Below, piece by piece: positions 14,132 to 20,741 of a stretch of 24,523 bases of DNA. This stretch comes from an uncultured Bacilli bacterium (lineage in GTDB: Bacteria > Bacillota_I > Bacilli_A > RFN20 > CAG-288). Position 1 is the first letter of the stretch. Each line of letters starts with the position of its first letter. The position numbers were made by a program, and so were the translations under genes. The notes under the pieces are model-generated. The model did not search any database and had not been told where the DNA came from. It saw nothing but the letters and a program-made list of their open reading frames with translations. Location of the stretch: the NCBI GenBank assembly GCA_934700375.1, contig CAKUXT010000005.1:1-24523 (forward strand), in the 5' to 3' direction.

Positions 14132-14966
14132 GAATAAGTACAAAAGAGAATCAACCGTCTTTGGAATTCTGACTGCCGCCTTTTTTGTTGTGATGGTGGT
14201 ATTCTATTGTGTTTTCTCAAAGGTCGATGTGGAAGAGAAGAAAGAACTGGCTACTATTATTGCTTTTGTTGTTGTCGGTTCTTTTGCTCTATTCTTATGT
14301 TTCTCTGTTCTTTTCATCGTATTCAATATTCTACGATCGTCATACATGAAAAAGGTGATGAAAGAAACAAATCAGCTTGAAAAACTGGAAATGGAAAGTG
14401 AAGAAATCGTTGATAAAAAAGAACCTTTATATTATTACTCTGGTTCTGAAATCATCAGTTTAGGTTCTTATATGAAGGGGACCTATTATTCATCGGTATC
14501 TCTGTTCTATGTCTTCTTGTCTCTTGCTTTGCTCTCCTATCTCTTGTTGTATCTTCCTTTGAATACCTCTAAGAACACGTTAGGAGACTGGATTCCTGTC
14601 ATTGTTGTCATCATCTGCTTCAATCTTCTCTTCCTTCTTGTTTTCGTTTTTGTTCCTCTTAATTCTTATCTGACTGCCAAGAAGAACAGAATAAGTGCAG
14701 AAATCTCCCTTTACGATGATAGGATCAGAATACAAAACAGCTCTGAACATAAAGAACTTAGTCCAAATGCAAAAGTGACAGTCGATTTTGAAATATCCTA
14801 TCGAAGAATGATAAAGGCAAGGAAGGATAAATCCTATTATTATTTCAACTATCTCAATGAAAAAGGAAAGAATGTCTGCCTTGTCATCACATATAAGGGA
14901 CTAGAAAAGAATATTGCGGATTTCTATCAGAATAAGATGATTGAAATCAACAATGTGAAACAATAA
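14121..14966 (+). CDS. Conserved-looking membrane protein, four predicted helices, function unknown
   Basis: I do not recognise this 281-residue family. Hydrophobic segments at about 13-32, 44-70, 128-147 and 157-182 suggest four membrane helices in two pairs. A charged loop (about 75-115) lies between them and a basic, soluble C-terminal domain (about 185-281) contains beta-rich sequence, EISLYDDRIRIQNSS. The general plan, paired helices followed by a domain describing 'Y-D-D-R-I', recalls YcxB-like bacterial membrane proteins, but that is only a resemblance. The start ATG 14121 lies inside the end of rdgB (11-bp overlap), with a weak GAACGAG ribosome site. The gene is followed 10 bp later by pth, whose AAGGAG overlaps its stop. 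Its place between housekeeping genes suggests stable inheritance rather than transfer. Confidence 0.8.
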   Translation: MKNKNKYKRESTVFGILTAAFFVVMVVFYCVFSKVDVEEKKELATIIAFVVVGSFALFLCFSVLFIVFNILRSSYMKKVMKETNQLEKLEMESEEIVDKKEPLYYYSGSEIISLGSYMKGTYYSSVSLFYVFLSLALLSYLLLYLPLNTSKNTLGDWIPVIVVIICFNLLFLLVFVFVPLNSYLTAKKNRISAEISLYDDRIRIQNSSEHKELSPNAKVTVDFEISYRRMIKARKDKSYYYFNYLNEKGKNVCLVITYKGLEKNIADFYQNKMIEINNVKQ

Positions 14967-14976
14967 GGAGAAAGAT

Positions 14977-15540
14977 ATGAAAATCATATTAGGTATTGGA
15001 AACGTCGGTGATATCTATACCGACACAAGACATAATTCCGGATTCCAGGCTTTGGATCTCTTCGCTTCTGATTTCAACATTGAAATCAAGAAGAAGGATT
15101 TCAAATCCATGGTCGGAAAAGGAAAGGCATTCGGAGAAGATGTTCTTCTTTTAAAGCCGCTCACTTATGTCAATTTATCCGGAGATGCTCTTATCATGGC
15201 TAAGAACTTCTATAAGGTCGATGTCTCTGACATCATCATCCTTGTCGATGATATGGATACAGAACCTGGTCATATCCGTCTGAAGCTGAAAGGAAGCGCT
15301 GGTGGACATAACGGACTGAAGAGCATCATCTCTCAGTTAGGAACGGATGAGTTCAAGCGTATCCGCATCGGCATTGGAAAGCCGGAGTTTGGAAACACAC
15401 CTGATTTTGTCCTCTCTGCTCCGAAGGACAAGGTTGTATACGAAGCTTGGAAAGATGGTATTTCCAAAGCCTGTGAAGCGCTGGAATGCGCATTGAAGAA
15501 CAATAGCTTTGAGAAGGCGATGAGTTTATATAACAAATAA
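14977..15540 (+). CDS. pth: Peptidyl-tRNA hydrolase
   Basis: Pth cleaves peptidyl-tRNA released by stalled ribosomes and recycles the tRNA. The 187-residue protein has the bacterial Pth signature: catalytic His19 in TRHNSGF, Asn66 in LTYVNLSG, Asp91-92 in LVDDMDTEPGHIRLK, and GSAGGHNGLKSI (106-117), then FKRIRIGIGKP. Length matches the family. One small oddity is the N-terminal motif, GIGNVG where most members have GLGNPG, so the proline is replaced by valine. AAGGAG ends 7 nt before the ATG. It lies 10 bp after the membrane protein gene and 2 bp before mfd; pth followed by mfd is the classic Bacillus order, which supports both calls. Confidence 0.97.
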   Translation: MKIILGIGNVGDIYTDTRHNSGFQALDLFASDFNIEIKKKDFKSMVGKGKAFGEDVLLLKPLTYVNLSGDALIMAKNFYKVDVSDIIILVDDMDTEPGHIRLKLKGSAGGHNGLKSIISQLGTDEFKRIRIGIGKPEFGNTPDFVLSAPKDKVVYEAWKDGISKACEALECALKNNSFEKAMSLYNK

Positions 15541-15542
15541 TA

Positions 15543-18500
15543 ATGGCGTTTGATAAAATTTCTTTGTTTTCTTATCTTTACGGCAATAAGGAATTAGAGA
15601 ATCTCTCGACGAACAAAGAGGTGAAAGTCTCTTCTGTCGAGGGGCTTGCTTTACTGACCGCTCTTTCCTATCTTGAAAACAAGAGAAAGATGTTCTTCCT
15701 TTTCCCAACGATCTATGAAGCCGAGAACTTCATTCAGTTTTTAGGTGACTATGTCGATGAAAACGAAACTTATATCTTCCCTTATGATGAGATTTTCAGA
15801 ACATCTGCGATCGGTGTTTCACCGGAAATGAATGAGGAAAGGCTGATGGCTCTTAGCTCCATTCATTCCAATAAGCCTTCTATTCTTGTCGCTCATATGT
15901 CCTCTGTTTCTTTATCCATCATGAATGAGAAGGAGTATGAGGATTCTCTTTTCAATATCAAGACAGGAGATATGATCACCAGGAAAGAACTCCTTTCCCG
16001 TATCTCTTCTTTAGGTTATCTTCCTGTCGATCATATCAGCCAGATCAATCAGTATTCCGTTCGTGGCGGAATTCTTGATATCTATGATGCATCTTATAAG
16101 AATCCTGTCCGTCTTGAATTCTTCGGAGATGAGATTGATGATATCCGTTCTTTTAAGATCGAGGATGAACGCTCTTTCGAACACATCAAGGAAGTCTTGA
16201 TTCATCCTGCCTCTTTAAGACTGTTGAAGAAAGAGGAAATCGAAGAGGGAAACAGACATATCCAAGAGCTGCTTTCTGTTCAGGAAAAAGATACAGACAG
16301 GCTTGCTTTTGATGATCTTAAAGAGAGAATGCTTCAGCTTACAGAGACAGTGAAGCAAGGATTCTTAGAGGAGATTGACAGCCGTTTCTATTCTCTTTAT
16401 AAAAAAGACACAACGACGCTTCTCTCTTATCTGAAAGATTATGAGAAGTTCATCTATGATTATCAGTTATCGATGTCCTCTTTGAAAGATTCCTTGGATA
16501 AAGAAGAAAAGTATTTTAAAAAGAGCGTAAAAGATGGAAACTCATTGCAAGGGGAATCTGTCTATTTGGAAGAGAAGCCTGATTTCTCTTCCTATGACCT
16601 TATCAGGAATGGAGATGACGGTTTCCTTTTAAGAGACTGCTCTTTCCATGCGACAAGCTATATTCAAAGCGATATCCTAATCCGTGAATACCTAAGAGAA
16701 GGATATAAAATCAGATTGGTCCTTCCTGAACCGAATCTTACCAACTACGAGAATTACCTCAGTGACAGACAGCTTCAGTATACAGTTTATCCTAAGCATT
16801 CTCAGATTATGTTTTTAGAAGGGAAACTGACACATGGTTTTGAAATACCGGAAGAGAAGCACGTCTATCTCTCTGCTAAAGAGATCTATGGTGTCTCCTC
16901 TCAGAAATCACGTTTCCTCTCCCGTTATAAGGAAGCAAAACTCATTCGAAGATATGAGGAACTGAAAGAAGGAGACTATGTCGTTCATGAAGTGCATGGC
17001 GTCGGAAGATATCTCGGTGTCGATAATATCGACGGCCTTGAATATCTGAAGATTCAGTATGCAAACGAACAGGTCTTCTATCTCCCGCTTGCTCAGTATA
17101 AGATGATCAGAAAATATGCATCAAGAGAAGGTTTTGCCCCTGCTCTTGATAAGATGGGAGGCTCGACCTGGTCAAGAAAGAAATCCAAGATCAGAAGCAG
17201 AATCTCCTATCTTGCCGATCAGCTTCTCGCTCTTTATTCGGAAAGAAAGACAAAACCCGGTTTTGCGTTCCCACATGAAGAGGAACTGGAAAACGAGTTC
17301 ATGCGTTCTTTCTCCTATCCGTATACGGAAGGGCAGATCAAAGCCATCAATGAGATCAGAGAAGACATGGAATCTCCGCATTCGATGGACAGACTTGTCG
17401 CAGGCGATGTCGGTTTTGGAAAAACAGAGATTGCATTCAATGCTGCATTTACGGCGATATTGGCTCATAAGCAGGTCGTCCTTCTTTGCCCGACGACCAT
17501 CCTTTCAGAACAGCACTACAAAGTCGCCATCAACAGATTCAAAGAGTATCAACCGCACATTGAAGTCTATAACCGATTTATCAGCAAAGCAAAACAGGAT
17601 GAGATCAAGAAGGGATTGGAGAATGGAACGATTGATTTTGTGATCGGCACACATTCTCTTCTCTCCGATTCTGTAAAATTCAAGAACTTAGGCCTTCTCA
17701 TCATCGATGAGGAGCAGAAGTTCGGTGTAACCCATAAGGAAAAGATCAAGGAGAAGGCAAAGAATGTCGATTGTCTCACCTTGACGGCAACACCGATTCC
17801 AAGAACGATGCAGATGTCTCTTTTAGGTGTGAGAAGCATGTCGCTTCTCTCACAGGCCCCTGTCAATCGTATGCCTGTTAAAACCTATGTTGCAAAGCAG
17901 GACAATGAATTGATCTATGAGGTCATCGGAAAAGAACTCGATAGACATGGACAGGTCTATTATCTGCATAATAAGATCTCGACAATCGATTCTGTCGCAC
18001 AGCGACTTCAGAAGAAATTCAAGAATGCGAAAGTCGCAGTCGTCCATGCCAGGATGTCTCAGGATGAGATCGAAGATGTCATGGATGAGTTCTATCAGAA
18101 CGATATACAGATACTGGTCTGCACCTCCATCATTGAATCCGGCCTTGATATTCCTAATGTCAATACGATCATCGTCGAAGACGCTGATCACTTCGGTCTT
18201 GCACAGCTCTATCAGATCAAAGGGCGTGTCGGAAGAAGCAATCGTCTTGCCTATGCCTATTTCTTCTTCCGCGACAGCGGCAAGCTGACAGAGGAAGCAA
18301 GAAAGAGACTCAAGGCTTTGAAGGAGTTTACGGAGCTTGGCTCTGGCTATAAAATCGCTATGCAGGATCTTAACATCAGAGGAGCCGGGGATATCTTGGG
18401 AAGCGAACAGGCTGGATTTGTCGATTCATTAGGCTATGAAGCCTATATGGAACTTTTAGAAGAGGTCATCAAGGAAAAGACGCTTCAGACTTCTGCTCTT

Positions 18501-18971
18501 GCGGATAAGAACAGGCATGATTTTGAACTGACATTCTCATTGGATGCCCATATTCCAGAAGAATACGGAACCAAAGAACAACGCATTTCCATGTATCGTG
18601 AATTATCCGATTGCGATACGGATGAAAAGATAAAAGATTTTGCAGAAAAGCTGAAAGATGTTTATGGACCTTATCCAGAGGAAGTCAACTCGCTTCTCAT
18701 CAAGAAAAAGATTGAGAATTACCTCAATTCCGGTTTTGTTTCCCGTTTTGTCGAAGGGCTTGGATTCTATACGATCACCATGAGCGAAGACTTTTGCAGA
18801 AAACCGCAGCTCTTCAAAAAGCTGGATGAGTACTTAAGGCCGTTAAGTGTGAAGCTGAGGCTTCGCGTGAATAATCAGCAGATGGAATTTCTGCTCACCA
18901 AAACAAAAGACTATCTCAGCGATCTTCTTTATCTTGTTCAAAGCCTTGAAGACGCATATCGACAGTCTTAG
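15543..18971 (+). CDS. mfd: Transcription-repair coupling factor Mfd
   Basis: Mfd removes RNA polymerase stalled at DNA lesions and recruits UvrA. The 1142-residue chain has the normal length and domain order. A UvrB-like N-terminal module comes first (VRGGILDIYD about 175). The RNA polymerase-interacting domain is at about 475-550 (DYVVHEVHGVGRYLG). The translocase has Walker A GDVGFGKTE near 620, DEEQ near 721, TATPIPRT near 746 and the GRVGRSNR block near 893. The translocation (TRG) region, with RGAGDILGSEQAGF near 946, and the C-terminal TRCF domain (about 995-1090) follow. Only 2 bp separate it from the pth stop, and no clear ribosome site precedes its ATG, so translation probably depends on re-initiation after pth. 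It converges with the lipoprotein gene at 18978, only 6 bp away, with no visible terminator between. Confidence 0.98.
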   Translation: MAFDKISLFSYLYGNKELENLSTNKEVKVSSVEGLALLTALSYLENKRKMFFLFPTIYEAENFIQFLGDYVDENETYIFPYDEIFRTSAIGVSPEMNEERLMALSSIHSNKPSILVAHMSSVSLSIMNEKEYEDSLFNIKTGDMITRKELLSRISSLGYLPVDHISQINQYSVRGGILDIYDASYKNPVRLEFFGDEIDDIRSFKIEDERSFEHIKEVLIHPASLRLLKKEEIEEGNRHIQELLSVQEKDTDRLAFDDLKERMLQLTETVKQGFLEEIDSRFYSLYKKDTTTLLSYLKDYEKFIYDYQLSMSSLKDSLDKEEKYFKKSVKDGNSLQGESVYLEEKPDFSSYDLIRNGDDGFLLRDCSFHATSYIQSDILIREYLREGYKIRLVLPEPNLTNYENYLSDRQLQYTVYPKHSQIMFLEGKLTHGFEIPEEKHVYLSAKEIYGVSSQKSRFLSRYKEAKLIRRYEELKEGDYVVHEVHGVGRYLGVDNIDGLEYLKIQYANEQVFYLPLAQYKMIRKYASREGFAPALDKMGGSTWSRKKSKIRSRISYLADQLLALYSERKTKPGFAFPHEEELENEFMRSFSYPYTEGQIKAINEIREDMESPHSMDRLVAGDVGFGKTEIAFNAAFTAILAHKQVVLLCPTTILSEQHYKVAINRFKEYQPHIEVYNRFISKAKQDEIKKGLENGTIDFVIGTHSLLSDSVKFKNLGLLIIDEEQKFGVTHKEKIKEKAKNVDCLTLTATPIPRTMQMSLLGVRSMSLLSQAPVNRMPVKTYVAKQDNELIYEVIGKELDRHGQVYYLHNKISTIDSVAQRLQKKFKNAKVAVVHARMSQDEIEDVMDEFYQNDIQILVCTSIIESGLDIPNVNTIIVEDADHFGLAQLYQIKGRVGRSNRLAYAYFFFRDSGKLTEEARKRLKALKEFTELGSGYKIAMQDLNIRGAGDILGSEQAGFVDSLGYEAYMELLEEVIKEKTLQTSALADKNRHDFELTFSLDAHIPEEYGTKEQRISMYRELSDCDTDEKIKDFAEKLKDVYGPYPEEVNSLLIKKKIENYLNSGFVSRFVEGLGFYTITMSEDFCRKPQLFKKLDEYLRPLSVKLRLRVNNQQMEFLLTKTKDYLSDLLYLVQSLEDAYRQS

Positions 18972-18977
18972 CGTTTG

Positions 18978-19553
18978 TTATTTATTGATGTTATAGATGA
19001 CGCGGATAGAATCTTCATTTAGATAATCCGCGTATTTTCTTGATGTCTGATAATAGAAAGAATAGGTTCCGGATGTTGTGATGGAACTGTCTTCTTTTAA
19101 GTCTATTTGACAAAAGAAGATGTCAGGTTTTGATGCATAGTAGTAGAAGTTATCGGTGAGCAAGGTAAGACCTTGGTCTTTTAAGACTCCTTGCATATTG
19201 TCTCTTTTATAGGCTCTATATCCTTTTGGTGTATCCATGATGAAATAGACAAGCATCATGGTCTCTTTCAGTTTTCTGTTTGTATTTTTTTCAGTCTGTG
19301 AGATTGTGTAATCAGGATTGGAATAGAAATCATCAAGCTCTTTCTGTGAGGTGAGGAAGTACATGTTGGTATAGCAGGCATCATCTATTTCTTCTGCCTG
19401 TATCTTTTTGTGGTTGATATCATTGTTTGCCATCGAAAAAGAGGAAACCATCATCTTTCCTAGATAACAGCGGTAGGTGTTCGGTTCGATGTTTGATCCG
19501 CATCCTGTCATTAGGAGTACGGATAACAGAGAGAGGACTATTTTCTTTTTCAT
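18978..19553 (-). CDS. Small lipoprotein, unknown function
   Basis: The 191-residue protein begins with a typical lipoprotein signal peptide: basic MKKK, a hydrophobic stretch and the lipobox LMTGC (Cys18). The mature part has Cys residues at 29, 60 and near 147, and mixed alpha/beta character, with no domain I recognise. The start is fixed by the signal peptide. There is no ribosome binding site before it. Instead a perfect TATAAT (19560-19565, minus strand) ends 6 nt before the ATG, so the transcript may begin at the start codon itself. It converges with mfd across 6 bp. It differs from the two larger lipoproteins of this window: it has no Thr/Pro linker and no shared leader. Confidence 0.8.
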   Translation of the reverse strand: MKKKIVLSLLSVLLMTGCGSNIEPNTYRCYLGKMMVSSFSMANNDINHKKIQAEEIDDACYTNMYFLTSQKELDDFYSNPDYTISQTEKNTNRKLKETMMLVYFIMDTPKGYRAYKRDNMQGVLKDQGLTLLTDNFYYYASKPDIFFCQIDLKEDSSITTSGTYSFYYQTSRKYADYLNEDSIRVIYNINK

Positions 19554-19559
19554 GCTTCA

Positions 19560-19565
19560 ATTATA
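19560..19565 (-). promoter_or_regulatory. -10 box placed for a leaderless transcript
   Basis: TATAAT on the minus strand is followed by TGAAGC and then the lipoprotein ATG, putting the A of the start codon at about +1. The -35 region (about 19583-19588, TACCCA) is weak. No Shine-Dalgarno sequence exists, consistent with a leaderless mRNA. Confidence 0.45.
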
Positions 19566-19642
19566 AAAGATTCTTTCGATAATGGGTACTGTTTGAATGA
19601 ATTTGAACATTTTATCTTCAGTTGTTCAGTCCTTTTGATTTC

Positions 19643-19684
19643 GTCAATCTAATGATTGACAGGCTTTGTTTTTCCTTGTACACT
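19643..19684 (+). promoter_or_regulatory. Promoter with palindromic operator candidate
   Basis: A perfect -35 TTGACA (19656-19661) lies 17 bp before TACACT (19679-19684). A perfect 7-bp inverted repeat, GTCAATC (19643-19649) and GATTGAC (19654-19660) with a 4-bp spacer, overlaps the -35 box, so a bound regulator would block polymerase. It drives the short ORF at 19714 and the membrane protein at 19786. Confidence 0.6.
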
Positions 19685-19713
19685 CAATTCAAATACGAAA
19701 GGAGAAACAAATT

Positions 19714-19770
19714 ATGGAACTCTTGCGAAAACAACAATATATCTACCTTTTAGCTAGGAAGTGTCTTTAG
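19714..19770 (+). CDS. Possible 18-residue leader peptide or small protein
   Basis: ATG 19714 follows AAAGGAG at a distance of about 9 nt, one of the best ribosome sites in this region. It encodes MELLRKQQYIYLLARKCL, which is basic and amphipathic, before TAG 19768. The next gene starts 15 bp downstream with its own GGGAG. It could be a regulatory upstream ORF or a small membrane-active peptide; nothing identifies it. Support is the ribosome site, the promoter and the position, not sequence similarity. Confidence 0.4.
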   Translation: MELLRKQQYIYLLARKCL

Positions 19771-19785
19771 GATGGGAGTAGTGAA

Positions 19786-20274
19786 ATGAGAGTTCTATAT
19801 TTGATGTTTGCTGCCTTGTTTTCAGTTCTATCATCTTTTGTATTTATGATGACAGTCAAGCAAAAGCCACCATATAAATGGGGAGATTGGCCATATGCGA
19901 AAAACAGGTTTGCTTTATGGATTAATCGGGTGTCGAAAAAAACTAAACATTCAGAATATCGAGTTGATGTCTTTCACTTTTATGGATTTATATTTTTTTG
20001 CTTCCTGTTCATCGCTTTTGTAACGCTTACGATTATTGATTTTTCTTTAAACCAATCAATTTCTCAATGCTTTAGTAAAACCACTACGCGTGTTTGCTAT
20101 TGGGGGATATTGTTGCTTCCTTTCATTTACGAAGCATTTTTAATCGCCTGGTGGACTATACTTGATAGAGATAATCCAAAAGTGAAAAAGATTCGCGAAT
20201 TTAATGAATTGAAGAAAAGAAGAGAAAAAGATGCAAAAGGTTCTAAAAGCTCGGGCTCGTCTGAAAAAAAGTAG
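19786..20274 (+). CDS. Small membrane protein, three predicted helices, unknown function
   Basis: I do not recognise this 162-residue protein. Hydrophobic helices are visible at about 2-23, 64-86 and 103-126. Between the first two is a basic, Trp-containing loop (KPPYKWGDWPYAKNRFALW). The C-terminal 35 residues are highly charged and end in a Ser/Lys-rich tail. GGGAG precedes ATG 19786. The gene appears more AT-rich, and less biased to the codons preferred by its neighbours, than the mfd operon; it sits with short ORFs behind a palindrome-bearing promoter. This suggests a recently gained or fast-changing locus. A role as an immunity or bacteriocin-related membrane protein is possible but unsupported. 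Confidence 0.7.
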   Translation: MRVLYLMFAALFSVLSSFVFMMTVKQKPPYKWGDWPYAKNRFALWINRVSKKTKHSEYRVDVFHFYGFIFFCFLFIAFVTLTIIDFSLNQSISQCFSKTTTRVCYWGILLLPFIYEAFLIAWWTILDRDNPKVKKIREFNELKKRREKDAKGSKSSGSSEKK

Positions 20275-20464
20275 CGTACCCTTCTAATTTGACTAAGAAG
20301 CAGAGCAATCGTTTCAGGTACCCTGAATAAAAGTCAATTTGGGGGGAAGCTTTTATATTTGGGCTATAGAAAAAAGATAAAGGTTGTAATCGAATTTTAT
20401 TCTCTTCAGAAATGCATCATATGAATTGCTTTATTATCAGGAAAACAGGAGGAACTTCTAAAAT

Positions 20465-20602
20465 ATGAATGACAACAATACATTTGATGATCTAGACGAA
20501 CTTGAAAAAACTAATTGAAGAAAACAGCAAGGGAGGGACAGCTTCATCATCTTGAAACAAAGACTCTTAGGATATGCGTCTGGTTTATTGAAACAAAATT
20601 AA
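20465..20602 (+). pseudogene. Small ORF with strong ribosome site, probably frameshifted
   Basis: ACAGGAGGAAC precedes ATG 20465, but the frame stops after 17 residues (MNDNNTFDDLDELEKTN) at TGA 20516. If one A of the A6 run at 20505-20510 is skipped, it continues as EKLIEENSKGGTASSS to a stop at 20555. Returning to the first frame at the GGGAGGG run would add a hydrophobic/basic segment, DSFIILKQRLLGYASGLLKQ, to TAA 20600. The acidic helical start followed by Gly-Gly resembles peptide leader sequences. It may be a decayed small gene, a recoded one, or chance. Confidence 0.35.
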
Positions 20603-20670
20603 AATCAGAAACAGCATGCATCAATCCATCAAGCATTTGAATGATGACATCTCTTGAAACTGATCTGATT

Positions 20671-20698
20671 TTGAATATTTTATGTCTAAATGTATATT
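20671..20698 (+). promoter_or_regulatory. Probable promoter of the 722-aa gene operon
   Basis: TTGAAT (20671-20676) and TATATT (20693-20698) are separated by 16 bp. The predicted start near 20705 leaves a leader of about 37 nt that is almost wholly the hairpin at 20711-20740. Confidence 0.4.
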
Positions 20699-20710
20699 TT
20701 AATTTGTACA

Positions 20711-20740
20711 TTGTCTTCATTTTCAGTAAAATGAAGACAA
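20711..20740 (+). promoter_or_regulatory. Perfect 13-bp inverted repeat abutting the start codon
   Basis: TTGTCTTCATTTT (20711-20723) and AAAATGAAGACAA (20728-20740) are exact complements around CAGT; one base later comes ATG 20742. As DNA it could be an operator; as RNA it would form a stable hairpin next to the start. No Shine-Dalgarno sequence is present. The right arm contains ATG AAG ACA AGA TGA (20731-20745), a four-codon mini-ORF ending in ATGA overlap with the real start. Confidence 0.75.
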
Positions 20741-20741
20741 G

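Larger units (their letters stand above)
20275..20741 (+). other. 467-bp intergenic stretch without an intact large gene
   Basis: It is AT-rich. Its left part (20286-20340) can fold: AATTTGACT (20286-20294) pairs with AGTCAATTT (20332-20340) with one mismatch, enclosing a perfect TTCAGG/CCTGAA hairpin (20313-20318, 20322-20327), then a G6 run at 20341-20346. The middle holds a small ORF with a strong ribosome site (20465). The right end holds the promoter and hairpin of the next gene. No tRNA or known RNA family was recognised. Confidence 0.6.
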
